A DNA stretch of 64,000 nucleotides from Bryum argenteum (Eukaryota > Streptophyta > Bryopsida > Bryales > Bryaceae), in NCBI GenBank assembly GCA_037043015.1, contig CM073321.1, positions 22,193,001 through 22,257,000 of the forward strand, read 5' to 3'. Position numbers and translations under genes: made by a program. Position 1 is the stretch's first letter, and every line of letters begins with the position of its first letter. The notes under the pieces are model-generated. The model did no database searches. It saw only the letters and a list, made by a program, of their open reading frames with translations, and was not told where the DNA came from. Below, one piece after another: positions 45,353 to 57,955 of this stretch.

Positions 45353-48300
45353 TTGCCTACTTTGGCAACAATTTGTGTGGAGGGTGGTCGAGCCACCCTG
45401 GGGGTATCACCTCAATTTGACGGAAGAATTGTTGTCAATGCTAGAATGCTCGCCTTGAAGTTTGATTTTAAACTAGACTCTATCTTTCTGGAGGAAGAAG
45501 TTTATGATGATTCGGGTTTGCTCCTTTACACTGATGTTGTCATATGTAGTGCAAACTTAGAAGGTGGTGTTTGGGTCCTAAAGCCCACTACATACTGCAT
45601 CATTGGTGAGCACACAGGAGTGATCCATCGCGCACAATCACAGACTGCAACACTTGGTGCAACAGTCTTAAGCTCTAAGTCAGATGCCGCTGCACCTCTC
45701 ACTCATGTCCCCAAACCCTCGAAGTCCGAGTTCATAAGTCTAGAAGACTCTGATGTTGAGTCAGCTTTAGGCTATAGAAAATTGAGAAACGGTCTAGGTC
45801 CTACTGTTCGTCCAGCACCAAGTGGTTCCGCTTCCCGGAAACCGCCATTGTCACCAGTGCCTGCCTCAACAGTTAGTTCTATAGCTTGCATTCGCAAACT
45901 CCAGTTTCGCAAAGGAGCCAAGAGTGAACTTAGCAAACTAGACCTAGATTCTTTCCAACATTCGTTTGTTTAGTGGTTGCTTGCAGAATACGATGGGAAC
46001 CAGGCATTTGAGTTCTCTCCACCCCCAAGTGATGTTAAGTCCGGCCATGCTAGAAAGCTGTACGGGATGGATAAATCTCATGACGGCCATGTTTGGTGCC
46101 ATTCTAATACTTGCAATATTCAAAATGACTTTAGATTAAATTTCCGTTCTGCTCACTGTGCTGGCCACCTTCGCTGTGAAAATCCGAGCTGTCTATTTCA
46201 ATTTCGCAAAGGCCATGCTGATAGTGTCAATGAAAAGAAATGGGTTGGTCATGTGAAGGGACAATTCCTTGGCAAGACCCAACCAATGAATTCCACGTTG
46301 GTGTGTGCAATTTGTAAGAAGTCACCTACTTGCGTGAAGCTTTATCATGCTCTTATGTACTAGGTTACGGTTGGAGTTACAACTACCCGTGCTTGTATAC
46401 ATATTGGGCATCATGATCACCCAGTTGGAAGAGGTAATGCAGGGAATCTCCTGTCTTCCGAGATCGTCTGATTTCGGATGCCGTTGACAGGACTCCAAAA
46501 GCGTCACCATCTTCTATAACAATGTCAGCAAATTTGGAGTTCTTGGGCGACTTGCTACTGGGCGAGGAGAGAGAACCATCTGTTTAGATGACGGATATGG
46601 AGATGCAAGACGTTATGCACAAGTTCGAGAGCTTTACCAGTCCGACCATTCGCCACAACATCTCTCAGTTTAAACGAATGGGGAAGCTAGGTGTGATTGA
46701 TGGTGTATGCGAACTCAGGGAGACAACTCGCTGGTCATTTGTCCAAGAGAATAGATTTTCGGGCCAAGGAAAGGACACTGACAAAGTTTTTGTTTTCAAG
46801 ATGTCCGAGATTGGACCTGGATCAGGCGTCGACCTCGTTCGACGCATGCAATCCGGAAATCTGAAGGGCTCATGGATCATGTTTGATCACGTTAAACGCA
46901 TCAAACATTACACTACGTTTGCCTGTCATGTTTTCGACTCAAACTACGCCAAGGTGATGACAATTGCTATTTGCGACATGCAATCTAAGACTAAGGACGC
47001 ACAGTCATACCTTTGGAAGATGCTTAACAAACTTATGGCACGTCATGGTGTCATCAACGTCAATTTCAAAGGTTTCATGGCTGACAGCGCTCAAGCCAAC
47101 TGGAATGCTGTTCGAGAGATTTACGGAACGGAAGACAAGACTATGCCCATGAAAGAAAATGAGAGATCGTGTCTACTCCACTGGACAAAATGCATGCACA
47201 GAGTAACAAACTTATACCTAACCCCGGTGCTCCGCGAAGAGCATAAGCGAATCTGTACACAATATAAGGATGCAATCAATATGGACAAGGCCGAGACACG
47301 CTACCTTGCAATTCGGTCGTGGTGGGTGTCAAGTGAAGTTGTTACAGATTCAAATTTGTCAGCCATAGAGTCCGGGCTGGCGTGGTAGCATTTCCGTTCT
47401 AGGCAATGGGGAGGCTTTATGGATCTTGTAAGCGTGCTTTAACTTTTGTTTCTGTGATATGCTTAAATATTTCTCTCGACGTACCATCCACCAGGGCACT
47501 TTCCATTCTTCTCATACCTCTACTCTGTAGACATGCCTCCCTTGTGCCGCCGCTCCCATACTTCATTTTCCTACATGATCGACATATTCTTATACTCGGA
47601 TTCGTTTGGATTTACGTAATGGTTGGTTTTCCATTTCCAACAGTCCAAATGACCTAATTTGACTTCGTGCAGGACCTTACTGATGAAGAGAAAGCTGAAA
47701 TGCCAATGTGCAATTTGGCTGAAACCATCCACGCTGCGTGGTCAAAACAGTCCAATAAAAACGTTCAGGATATTCTTGAAGCATCGGTGGACCATTTTGT
47801 CAGGGCATTCACGCAATGCACACGTTACAATGCTTTTCTACACGGTAAAACCGGTGGTACGGGACCGGACAAGGAGGTGCTGCTCTTCAGGCTCGCAGGT
47901 CGGAGTAGGAATCTGAACACAATGTACAAAGCCATGGAAGCCATCCCCGGTGCTAAGGACTTCCTAGTTGCGGACCCTAATTATGCTGGCGATGAAGTTT
48001 TTGAATCAAGTAAAAGGCGTTTGGAAACGCAATCTGGTGCTGATGACGATTCCCATCGGTTCGACAAGGTTAACTTCTCTCAGCCGAAGCACTCCAAAAG
48101 GAGAACACGCTCTCAGGGATCTCCTTCTACTCCTATTGAAATAGATGACGAAGACGTAGACGATATTCGAGCGGCTGTGCCAGTTCCAGCTGCACCCATT
48201 GTCCATGTCACTGAAGTCCAAGAAGATGACTGTGAGAAAGGAAAATGGCATATCCGTCATGTTCCTGCAAATAGCAATCCGACTTGTATTGGAAACCGGA

Positions 48301-49091
48301 GCGCGTCAAAGCAATGCCAGCTGAAGATCATTGGGCCAGCACCTACAGTCCATGGGACTCGTCACTATCGCCCAAAGAACCTTGACATCAAGCAATTTTT
48401 CTACTTCTACCCAGATGATCTGAAGAGGTGTGTTAAATGCCCCCGCAGATGGTGGATTACGGATCTAATTCCTGATGTCCCAACGGTTTGGCCTGTTCAG
48501 AAAGGAACAAATCTAACTATGCGTGAGGTCTTGGCACTTCAACAAGCGGGATTCCAGCTACAACAAAAACGACCAATGCCGATGGAGCGTTAGTTTGGAT
48601 ATAACATTGCCATTGCGGATCAAATTGAAAGCACCCCGACCCCAACACAACCAGATAAGTACATGACGGTGCGCAACGGCAAATCTTGCAAGCTTTTTGT
48701 CACTCGTAAGAACTCGGAGAAGCAGCTCGCAAGGTGGAAGCCGGCAACGCTTCTACACGCAGAGATGGCCTGAATCAACCTTATTCCTAGCCCAGGTATT
48801 GGAGCAGTGATTGATTTAAAATCAACCACTGGGTCAGAGGCAGCGGAGTACAAGCTTGTGATAGGATTATTCCCTAGCTGCACTTGTATTGATTTCACAG
48901 ATATGGCATTGCACCACAAAGGGCGTGGAGGATGGTATAGCTGCAAGCACCTATGCTACATTTTCCGCATGATTTGTGGATTCCGACTCCAAGACGACCA
49001 ACTCGTGACTACCCCTACCTTAAGCTTCAACGAGATAAAGCGCGTGCTGCTTGCTCGGATTTTGGATAAGATCCCGGTACAATATCATTAG
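45353..49091 (+). pseudogene. MULE transposase gene, copy 2 (full span, broken)
   Basis: Exon 1 runs 45,353 to about 47,429: N-terminal domain, acidic linker, TAG 45971-45973, a metal-binding-like region (WCHSNTCNIQ, CAGHLRCENPSC), CAICKKSPTC, IGHHDHPVGRG, a frame change between 46,363 and 46,588, then the transposase core. The core has MFDHVKRIKHYTTFACH and FKGFMADSAQANWNAV, the two Asp positions expected in a Mutator-like RNase-H fold. A donor GTAAGC and a CGTGCAG acceptor remove 47,430-47,672. Exon 2 (47,673-49,091) has a basic/acidic linker, two in-frame stops (48591-48593 and near 48,771), and a SWIM finger: PSCTCIDF ... YSCKHLCYIF. This order is that of plant MULE transposases. Several stops and one frameshift inactivate it. 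Confidence 0.75.
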
Positions 49092-49930
49092 TTCTTGTTC
49101 ACGAAGGTCCACGTCACAGCCTTCGATGTCTAGACTACCAAAGTGGTTTAACCAAAATCCCACTTGAATAAAAAATGTTGTGACTTCAGATTTCCTTCAA
49201 CATGAACATAGCTTATAAACATTTTGGATGCACCACCTTATCTTGAGTTCTATTTCGTTGTTCAACTTCAACCCTCGCTCACTCACTCTGTTCACCCTCG
49301 CTCACTCTCACCTTCACTCTGTTTAACCTCTACCCTCGTTCTAACGTCACCGTCAGAAGCATGACCCCGTTATGAGTATCTTACCCCTCGCACAGTGCAC
49401 TCGCTCCTGCGTGAAGTGAGGAAGCGCCACACCATACCAGCTCATCGACGACCACCTCTACGGCCACAAACGATAACTTCTTTACACGGTCATTGGTTTA
49501 TGCAATGAACCCCCGACCCTATGGCCGTCGCCTTCTTTATTGATGATTTCAATGTACTCTACTTAATTTACACTCAAAAATCTGATTATTGCTCTTGAAA
49601 ATCTGCCCCATTGCTCGTGAATATCTGCTCACCGCTCACCACGCACTGCTCACCACACGTACCGACACCACCTTGCCTAGTTGGATACTTGGATGGGGTA
49701 GAGCTTCATCCGTCCCAACGGATGAAACTTTGTTCATCTAGCAATTCATTTGCAGAGTTTAACTAATTCCCTAGATTAATAAGTAGGAGGAATCTTAAGC
49801 AATTATGAATAATGATAGAGTCATAAAACATAACCAAAAATATGTCATGATAATTTGACGCAAATTAATATTACGAATTTAGAATAAACTAAACAAACGC
49901 CGGGCCATTTAGGCAAGACCCCTCCAATTA
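49092..49930. other. Spacer between MULE copies, no gene
   Basis: Contains a cluster of CTCACCGCTCACC-like phrases (49,620-49,660) and a hairpin TTCATCCGT-ccca-ACGGATGAA at 49705-49726. No coding sense seen. Confidence 0.5.
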
Positions 49931-49932
49931 TC

Positions 49933-52913
49933 ATGGAATTTCCGGTAACCAGAGAAATTATCCTAATTGTCTCAATTAGGGTATTTGCAAAAGAAAATAT
50001 TATTCTAACGCGTATAGATTGTAATTTGTACAAGGGTGGACCGTTTCGGCAGTTCACACCCTTCTCTATCGGCCACGCGCCTCCTCCTTCTTCAACACTG
50101 GTCTGTAAGATCTGCAAAGAACCTCCTGTTTGTGTTGCTCTATGCCCTTCTAAAATATTTTACGTATTTGGAGAGGAGAGTCAAGAGGGGGCGTGTGTGC
50201 ATATCGGACACCACGAACATCCTGTCAAGGTCGGAAACTACAGATGTGCACGTAAAATAATTGATGAGTTAATAGAGGAGCACGTAGAACGTAACCCACA
50301 AGCTACCACTTCCAAAATAGTCATGGAGGCAAGCAAGGACTTACTCGGAAACTTACTTCTCCGCAAAGAAGGTGACCCTGTAACCTCCAAGCTCACCCTC
50401 CAGGAGCTAGAACCTATCTTCGATCAGTATAAAGAGCTGAACTCTCCGAGCGTCAGCAATCGTATTACCACTTTTAAGCACTTGCGCAGATACGGTGTTC
50501 TTCATGGAATCACCACGCTCCGAGGCCTCAGCAACTAGGCTTACATCCAACGTAACCAGTTCCCGGGCCAAGGAGGTGAAAGTGACAAAGTTTTCATTTT
50601 CAAGATGTCCGAGGTCGGCCTCGGAAGCGGTGTTGACCTTGTTCGTCGTATGCAGCCCGAAGGCGACCTGTCCCACGTGTTGATGATGTTCAACCACGTC
50701 AAGCGTGTCAAGAACTGGACCACCATGGCGTGCGACATTTATGACTCAAAAATCTGCCGCATTCTAACTATTGCATGCTGTGATTTCCAGTCTGAAGACA
50801 GAGAAGCTCAGATCGTCTTCTGGAAAAATCTAAACCACGTCATAGGCAGAAACGGAGTGGAAGCGCCGCAGTTTCAAGAGTTCATGGCCGACAGTGCACA
50901 AGCCAACTGGATCTCTGTGCGGATTATTTACGGCTCCGGAGACCCAACAGAGCCCATGGAAGGCCGCGAGCGAACTTGCTACTTCCAATGGACACAATCC
51001 CTAGAGAAACACACCAAACAATACATCGTGCACGAGCTGCAGGATCAAAATCGACATCTTTGTAAGCAATACAAAGATGCACACACCATGGCTGAGGCGG
51101 AGACAAGATACTGGGCGATCCGAGCATGGTGGGCGTTGGCGCAGGCCACCTCCGAAGTTGGATTAGGTCACCTCGAACACTAACTTGCATTCTGACATTT
51201 CCGATATAGGCAGTGGGGTGGCTTCATGGGACTGGTGAGTCCACACTCACTGTAGCAATTATGTAAACGTGCATTCATGTCTAGTAAATCAGTAAAATAT
51301 ATTTACTTTTTTATAAGAAAATATTCTGCTCCTCTGAACTTTTACATTAACAATTATTTGAATTTTTTTTAAAATCTATTTTTAGATCAAACTTGTGGTG
51401 CCGCAAGTCTAACCCGCTCTAGATATTGTGATCAACTTCTTTTGTTACTAAGTCAAATGTCTTTGGACCTTGCAAGAAAATAAATATTCTGTAGAGGAGC
51501 TGGCGGAGATGCCTTCATGCAACCTTGCGGAATCTATCCATAACATATGGTTGCAAGCGTCCAGCAACAAGGGTGGGGACTTGTACGTTGCAGTTGTTGA
51601 TGATTATGTTCGTGCTTTCCTCCAAGTAGTAGGCTACCGCGACTTCAACGAAGGTGGCAAGGGTGGTAGTGGACCAACATCCGAAGAACTATTACTTCGT
51701 GTTGCCCATAAAGCTCAACGAACAAGCGATCCATCAAGCCTCACAAAGGTAGTTTCTGACTATCCAGGAGCTGAAAAGATTTGTACCCGCGATGCCCACC
51801 TTGAGGGGGCCGAGGTGCTTGGATCCAAGAAACGTAAGGCTGATGTTCCAATTGGAGCTGATGATGAAACGCACAGACCTGACACCGTGAGCTACTCACG
51901 TCCTCGACTTGGGAGAAGGGTTACCCGAGCCTGTTCTGAAAATCTGAGCATTATCCACGAAGAAGATGAAGTTGAGGAGCCACCGACACTATCATCCACT
52001 TTTGCTGGACCTAGTATTGAACGTGTGACCGCTATTCAGGAGACTAAAGTAGACGAGAGGCTTTGGCACATTTCCCGTTTGAGGGAGAATTCTGCCAAGG
52101 CTTGTTGGGGTATCATGCGAAAGAGTAAAAATAGATGTGACTCACAAATCATTCAGAAGGCGAAGGCACCGCAGCTCCAACTTACACCGGAGTATGGGTG
52201 CACCCTCAAGATGGGCCAAGAAAAATTGATCAGTTCTTTTTTTTATCGGATGATATTGACAGGTGTGTGAAGGGTCATCGTCGCAAGTGGATTGAGCCAT
52301 TCTCTCTAAGCCAGGAAAGACCCCCTATTCCTTCAATATGGCCTGTTAAGATAGGGACTAACCTTACACGTGATGAAATGGAGGCGTTAGAGAATGCGGG
52401 CTTTCGACTACCACAAAAAGAGCAGCTTCCTACAAACCGCACTTTCAATAATGTTGCCCTACCAAGAGACTTGTCGCATATTCAGTCACGGAGAAGCCGG
52501 ACGTGTTCCCTAGGTCAAGAAGATGGAAGAACATGAAACGCATTCCAGCTATGACTTCAAAGCACATGAAGAATATTGAGTTTGCCACCTCAATGTAGGC
52601 CAGAATTCTCAAGGTGACCATGATCCCGCAGCCTGGTTTTGGGTGTATCGTAGACTTGGAGTCGGATTCGGATGCAGTTTATAGACTTTCAATCAGTAAA
52701 TTTCCGGACTGCTTATGTCCAGCGTTCAAGAAAACAATTTCTGCGTTAGAACGGAGAGATCCATATTGACCGTGCAAGCACCTATACTTCATCACGGTAT
52801 TGGTTTGCAAATTTGATCCGGATGCTGACCTCTTCATCCACGCAGCCACTCTTAGTTGCAATGAGGTGAAGAAGATTCTAGAGGGAGGAATCCTAGACCA
52901 TGCTACAGATTAG
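49933..52913 (+). pseudogene. MULE transposase gene, copy 3 (5' truncated)
   Basis: It begins within the zinc-binding-like part (VCKICKEPPVCV, IGHHEHPVKVG) and lacks the N-terminal domain of copy 2. One frame runs 49,933-51,183 with a single TAG at 50536-50538, through MFNHVKRVKNWTTMACD and FQEFMADSAQANW; note N replaces the first core Asp seen in copy 2 (MFDH). After QWGGFMGL a GTGAGT donor starts an intron ending near 51,470. The second exon continues to about 52,190, changes frame (QFFFLSDDIDRCVKGH aligns with copy 2), changes again after 52,500, and ends with PDCLCPAFKKT ... PCKHLYFI (SWIM-type) and a stop at about 52,911. The loss of the Asp plus stops mark it as dead. Confidence 0.7.
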
Positions 52914-53390
52914 AATGCCTTAAATCTCCTCATCTATATACGCTATATGTTAGTCCTATGATTGGGTGTATGTGATATTTTTTCACAACTTATTAAATAT
53001 AATTATACCAGTACCTACATGTACAGCAAACCTTGCCAATTTGTCTAACTTGGAGTACTAATCACTTAGAAATATTACCTTAGAAACCTCTTGACATTTA
53101 CATACTGTGATTTACTGTCGAGTTTTGTAGCTGAAGTTCAACCAAATTTAGGGACTTTAAACCTTATTTCCACGGGTTTGGGTCACCAAATACACATTAA
53201 TAAGTCTAGAATATTCGAATATTTCCGAGAATATTCGGGATTTATTCCCTAATAAAAAAAAGATTAAACTGAATTTAGGATTTTTTTTACTAAAAATACA
53301 AACTTAGCCCTAAGATTTCAAAGTCTTACCGCTCACCGCACACTGCTCAACGCTCAACGCTCACACGGTAGCAACGTCCAAATTGCCGGC
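52914..53390. mobile_element. MULE 3' flank and AT-rich spacer
   Basis: Shares phrases with 141-430 (see CCACGGGTTT near 53,172). From 53,330 a short cluster CCGCTCACCGCACACTGCTC appears before the gag remnant. No gene. Confidence 0.45.
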
Positions 53391-53399
53391 AATTTGGTC

Positions 53400-54295
53400 A
53401 TACCCCCCGATTTTGCTCAAGTCCACCTAATCCAAGCCGTTATGTCCCACCACATAGCCGGCCTACACCGCCCAAACCACTGGGGGGTAATCCACCATTA
53501 CCAAAGGAGACACCATGTCCTACATGTGGGCGATTACACCCCATTGGTATGGGAAAGTGTTGGGTGGAGAGCGGCGTGGTGTGTGACGATTGTGGGGACA
53601 ACCTCCCCACCGAGAGGTGTTTCCGCCTAAAAAAGGCAAGGCCGGAAATAGTTCCGAGGGGTTCAAGTACCCCAACCCCCGCCCAAGGCTTCTTCTATGA
53701 CAAGCCGGCACAAGTGTACCTTCTACAAACATACCCCACTCCATGGTATCCCATGGCGCCTACTAGTTATGCTCCACCACCGCCGGACCAAAGCTAAAGT
53801 GTGGGACCGAGTAATCCCCAAGCCCAATATTACATGGGGATGCAACCGGTTCCCCCTAGTGCTCAACCGCCGGCGGTATACGCCAACCCAATAGTCACCG
53901 AAGACGCCCGGCATAGCGTTGCACCTTCCGGTGGTCCTCCGACCCCAGGGGTCATTCCACCCACGGCCCATCCTCCTATTCACCAAAGTATGCATTTAAT
54001 CATACATGAGGGGGCGGACACCGTGGTTGCTAGGGTAATTGGGGAACCGGTTGAACACCATGTAGCGGTCATGACACGGCAACAACGGGCCAATAATCCA
54101 CCCCTTGATACAATATCCAGAGAGGATAGTGACTCGGAAGAGGAACCGGATATCCCGGCCGTGTAGGAGTTCTTGAGGGGTCAAATGAATGAACCCCCTC
54201 CGGACCCACTGCCTTACCAACCCTCAATGGAGGGCATTTAATTAGAACCTCTTGATGATGAGGAAGAGAACCTCTACCGGTTTAACACGTAATTC
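53400..54295 (+). pseudogene. LTR-retrotransposon gag remnant
   Basis: One frame from about 53,400 to 54,166 with a single TAA at 53795-53797, then further stops to 54,290. It has a Pro-rich lead, CPTCGRLHPIGMGKC (a CCHC zinc-knuckle-like pattern with unusual spacing), a second CDDCGDN, a Pro/Gln/Tyr-rich stretch, and VAVMTRQQRANNPPL followed by an acidic tail, reminiscent of the region before protease in gypsy-type polyproteins. No protease, reverse transcriptase or integrase follows. Confidence 0.5.
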
Positions 54296-54810
54296 ATTAC
54301 AATGGGAATTTTCAAATTATCATCAAATTACATATTTCATTAAAATGAGAATAGTTCTAATATCATCGACCTAAATCCGCCAAAAAGGACTTCATCTAGA
54401 GCTAAAGTCCAAACCAAGAAATTCAAAACTCTGGAATATAAAAAAAACAGCACACTAAAACAAGAAACTCAACTATATTGAGAACATATATTTGGAAAGG
54501 TCAAAATACATTCAACATCCAATCTAAAAGGAATAGCACATTAAAATGGTAACCACATTAAAATGAGAAACTATCACAATGTCAAAACTATATATAGTTT
54601 TAAACATACAATTCTATTTAAAGTAACAGTTACAATAGGGTGCTACTTTAAAAAAACTACAGCAATCTACTATTGTGCGTATACCGAGAAAAACTGTAAA
54701 CAACTTCAATATAAATTAAGCTCTAAACGAGCTAAAATCCAATGCCAGAAAAGATCTGGACGAGCTCTTGTCCACTTTGTCCTCTATGACAGCTAAAGCC
54801 ACGATAGACT
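54296..54810. other. AT-rich spacer, no gene
   Basis: Repeated CATTAAAATG phrases; one diverged palindrome relic at about 54,717-54,737 (AAGCTCTAAACGAGCTAAA). Nothing else seen. Confidence 0.45.
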
Positions 54811-54811
54811 A

Positions 54812-54832
54812 TTTAGCTCGACGTGAGCTAAA
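54812..54832. repeat. Palindrome 3' of DUF7869-type gene 2
   Basis: TTTAGCTCGA, C, GTGAGCTAAA: two changes from the consensus. It marks the left side of the second transposase locus. Confidence 0.8.
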
Positions 54833-54859
54833 AAGCAATGTCTTGAATGATCTCAAACT

Positions 54860-57789
54860 TTATTCCTCCTCGGTCTCAAAACGCAGAATACTTTGTTTGA
54901 TGTTAGTTACTTGTTGCTCAGATATTGAGATTGTTGGACGTTGCGAACCAGCTTTGGCACAAGATTTCCATGACGTAAAAATAGCACCCGCATAAAGCCA
55001 AATCGGGTCTTGACTGTCATGAAACACCTATTTGAAATTCTTCTGCGTGTCCCAACCAACATAGGTATCTTGAACAACAACGCGCTTGCTAGAAGGTTTG
55101 AAAAATTGGATTTGAATACATCCCGGATTGTTGCGATCAACATCAAAATCGGTCAAAGCCCTCGCAATCCAAAAGGGTCGAGCATCTCCATCTGCAAGAC
55201 GTAAAGCCAAAAAGTAGCCAGCATAAACATCTCGACCAACGCAAAATGACTCTCTGGGTTTATCACACAAGCGGCGGATAAAATGGGATCTTGCACATAT
55301 TCCTCGCGTAATTCATTCGTGTTAAGAAATTCTTGAATCAAAGGTACCCGGGTCAAAGGCCAACATCCATTTTTCAAAGAAGACAAAACCTCCATGGGCG
55401 CCACCAATGAAACATTGACTGCACGCCAATAGCGTAAAACAGAATCGTGACGTCGACGATATTCTCCAGACAAGTCTTGGGCACATGAAGTTTCCCACAA
55501 CTTAATGAAACCAGATATACCTTTCACAATTTCATCCGATTTCTTCATAGGAATTGACGCTAGAGGCTTCATTTCTCCCGTGGGCAATATAGGCAAAACA
55601 GAAATTCCATTTTCTTTCCATAATTTTATTCCTTCGCTGGTCGATGGAAGCCACTCATTGTCAGAACATAACATCTTGTACTTCATCATAGGCCACCCAT
55701 TGTCATGCTTGAAAAACTTAAATTGTTGTCCTTCCGAATGACCGACAAGAATTTCGTCTTTAGAAGCAATGAAGTCCTTGATATAGCCCTTAAAATCAGG
55801 AATTTCCCCAATCAAATGAGGAATAACTGGAAGTGCCTCAACATCCATGAATGACTTCATCAAAAGAGGAATCGTCAAATAGTCATTCTCTTTAAAAATC
55901 ATACTCCAACGTCCAAAAAGAGCGTCAATATCTTCATGAGTATGTCCAACTAATAGAAAATTGACATAAATTTCACGGAAAACGCCCATATGTACCAGAA
56001 CGGACGAAAAGCAAAACATGAACCGGTTCTTGTTATCAGACGCGGCGTTGTCAAGTTGAACATGTAATACCGGAGGTAAGGATTCCGAAGCTCCTGTTGA
56101 CTCACTCTGAGGTAAAAGAGAGTTCAAACAAGCATCTTTTCCGATAAGCAATGCCTCAAACAAAGGATGCGTTCCCGATCCAGCAAACAATGACTTAGAA
56201 TGCGATATCGGTACTTGCTCTAGATCTCGCAGAAGCTTCAGAATAGAACCAACACTGTGACTGCAATCACTCGGATAAATGTCAAGCCCGTAATGAGCAT
56301 AACGAACATCACAATGCCCATGAGCAATCATTCCAGTCACAGCAATGGGAAGTTTCATCAGCGCATCATTAGTTTTTGTTTTATGAGAAAACAAAGGACA
56401 AGCGGTCTTTGCATGATCCATTTTGTCGTGGATAATGCCAAGAACATCTTTGGGCCTTTGAATAGATAAAGAGCCGTTCGTATAATAATACTCACGATGT
56501 GTTTGCTGATGGTCCAAGTAGAGTTTAAGCTTCTTAATCCACATATTCTCTTCAGTTGAATCTGGCACCATAGACTTGATCATAGTCTCAAGTTTATCAC
56601 ACGTTGCGCATTGCGCAAAATTATCTCCGGGTGCTTTCTTGGAATACTCAGAGAATATTGTTCGCTTGATGTTGCTGAGAGTGCTTTGGGCGATGAATTT
56701 TAACCCCAACCTCTCATTGATGAGATTGATATCTAGGATCGTATCTTTCCATTTGAAAGACAAAGGCAATGACTGTGAAACTACTTTGAGCCCATTACTG
56801 AGCATCTTGGCTTTGTGCGGCATATGATTAGCTGCGTTGTCGATTAACACCTTTAACATTGCAGCAGCTTGCTTCACATGAAGTCTTAGTTTCTTGGAGC
56901 CGACATTCCCATGATGTCGAGCACGTAAACCAGCAGCCGCCTCCGCTTTCTTCCTGTAGAACGTAGCAGGAGGAACTTCAGTAATATTCTGCCAAGCTCG
57001 AGCACAAATATCAATACCTTCCGTTTTAACCATCATACTCCCGTCCGCAGTTTTATGAAATCGATGATGTACATCAATCTTAAAGTGCGCCTTGAACTTA
57101 AAATCCGAAGACTCGTACATCTGCTTTTGCAAGGCCGGAATCTTTTGACGGGGAAATGGCTGAGAGCAATTCTTCTTGCAACACTTCATACTTGCAACGA
57201 TATTGACAGACTCCATTGTTAATAATCGATCTTCCCTCCTAGTTCTCAAGATCTGAGGATGCCTTTGTCCCAAAGTATACCGACGAACTCCTTTCTTCTT
57301 TGGTTGATCACGAGCATAAACCGCAATATTGTATTGCTTGCGATCCAAATGATCAAGTAAAGACCAACCGTCATGAATGGCGTGGCTGAGATTTCAGTGA
57401 CTGGAATATAGTATCAGAAGACACAAACTCTAAATCCAAGCACTTGACGATCTGAACAACTACTTGATCATCTCGCAAAGGCTCGTCATCGGAGCCCAGT
57501 ACACAATCAGACCCCACACTTTGACAGATACCTTCTGCAACAATGGCCCCTCGAGGATTCAATAGTGTGACAAATTTAGTTATCCATTTGCATCTCGGGA
57601 GTTCAGGACAATCCTTCAAACGATCCGGCAGTACGAGCTCAACAACTTCCAAATCCTAATGACCAAAAAACAATTATGTTAAGGACGGAACCACCATAAA
57701 CGTTGAAAGCAACAAAGTCGTAAAGATCATAATACCTCTGAAGAAATACTTCGATTGTTCCAATCGTCATCGGACGGACTAGTCACCAT
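54860..57789 (-). pseudogene. DUF7869-type transposase-like gene, copy 2 (near full length)
   Basis: Exon 1 57789-57736 (MVTSPSDDDWNNRSISSE, donor GTATTATG); exon 2 from 57655 (acceptor GTCATTAG). The frame changes once near 57,360, then is open for 731 codons to about 55,250, changes again, meets a TAG near 55,030 and ends at TAA 54860-54862. It contains MKCCKKNCSQPF, GIDICARAW, PATFYRKKAEAAAG (helix-turn-helix-like), CATCDKLETM, HDKMDHAKT, QLDNAASDNKNRF and VGHTHEDIDALFGRWSM. These match copy 1 in order and spacing across the whole length, with a C-terminal GRDVYAGYFLALR domain. It is the better preserved copy: two frameshifts and one stop. It probably encoded a DDE-type transposase; chemistry is unproven for this family. 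Confidence 0.75.
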
Positions 57790-57955
57790 GTAGAATGGTC
57801 ACACTTCGAGTACAGCCTGTAATAAGCTATGTGAATATCCTACACAACAAAAGAAAAGAATTGAACATCTAAGATCGGAAAACATATTTAGAATAGATTA
57901 TAAATCAAAATCAACTGGTATTAAACAACGATGTGGATGCCACTACACAGGGACA

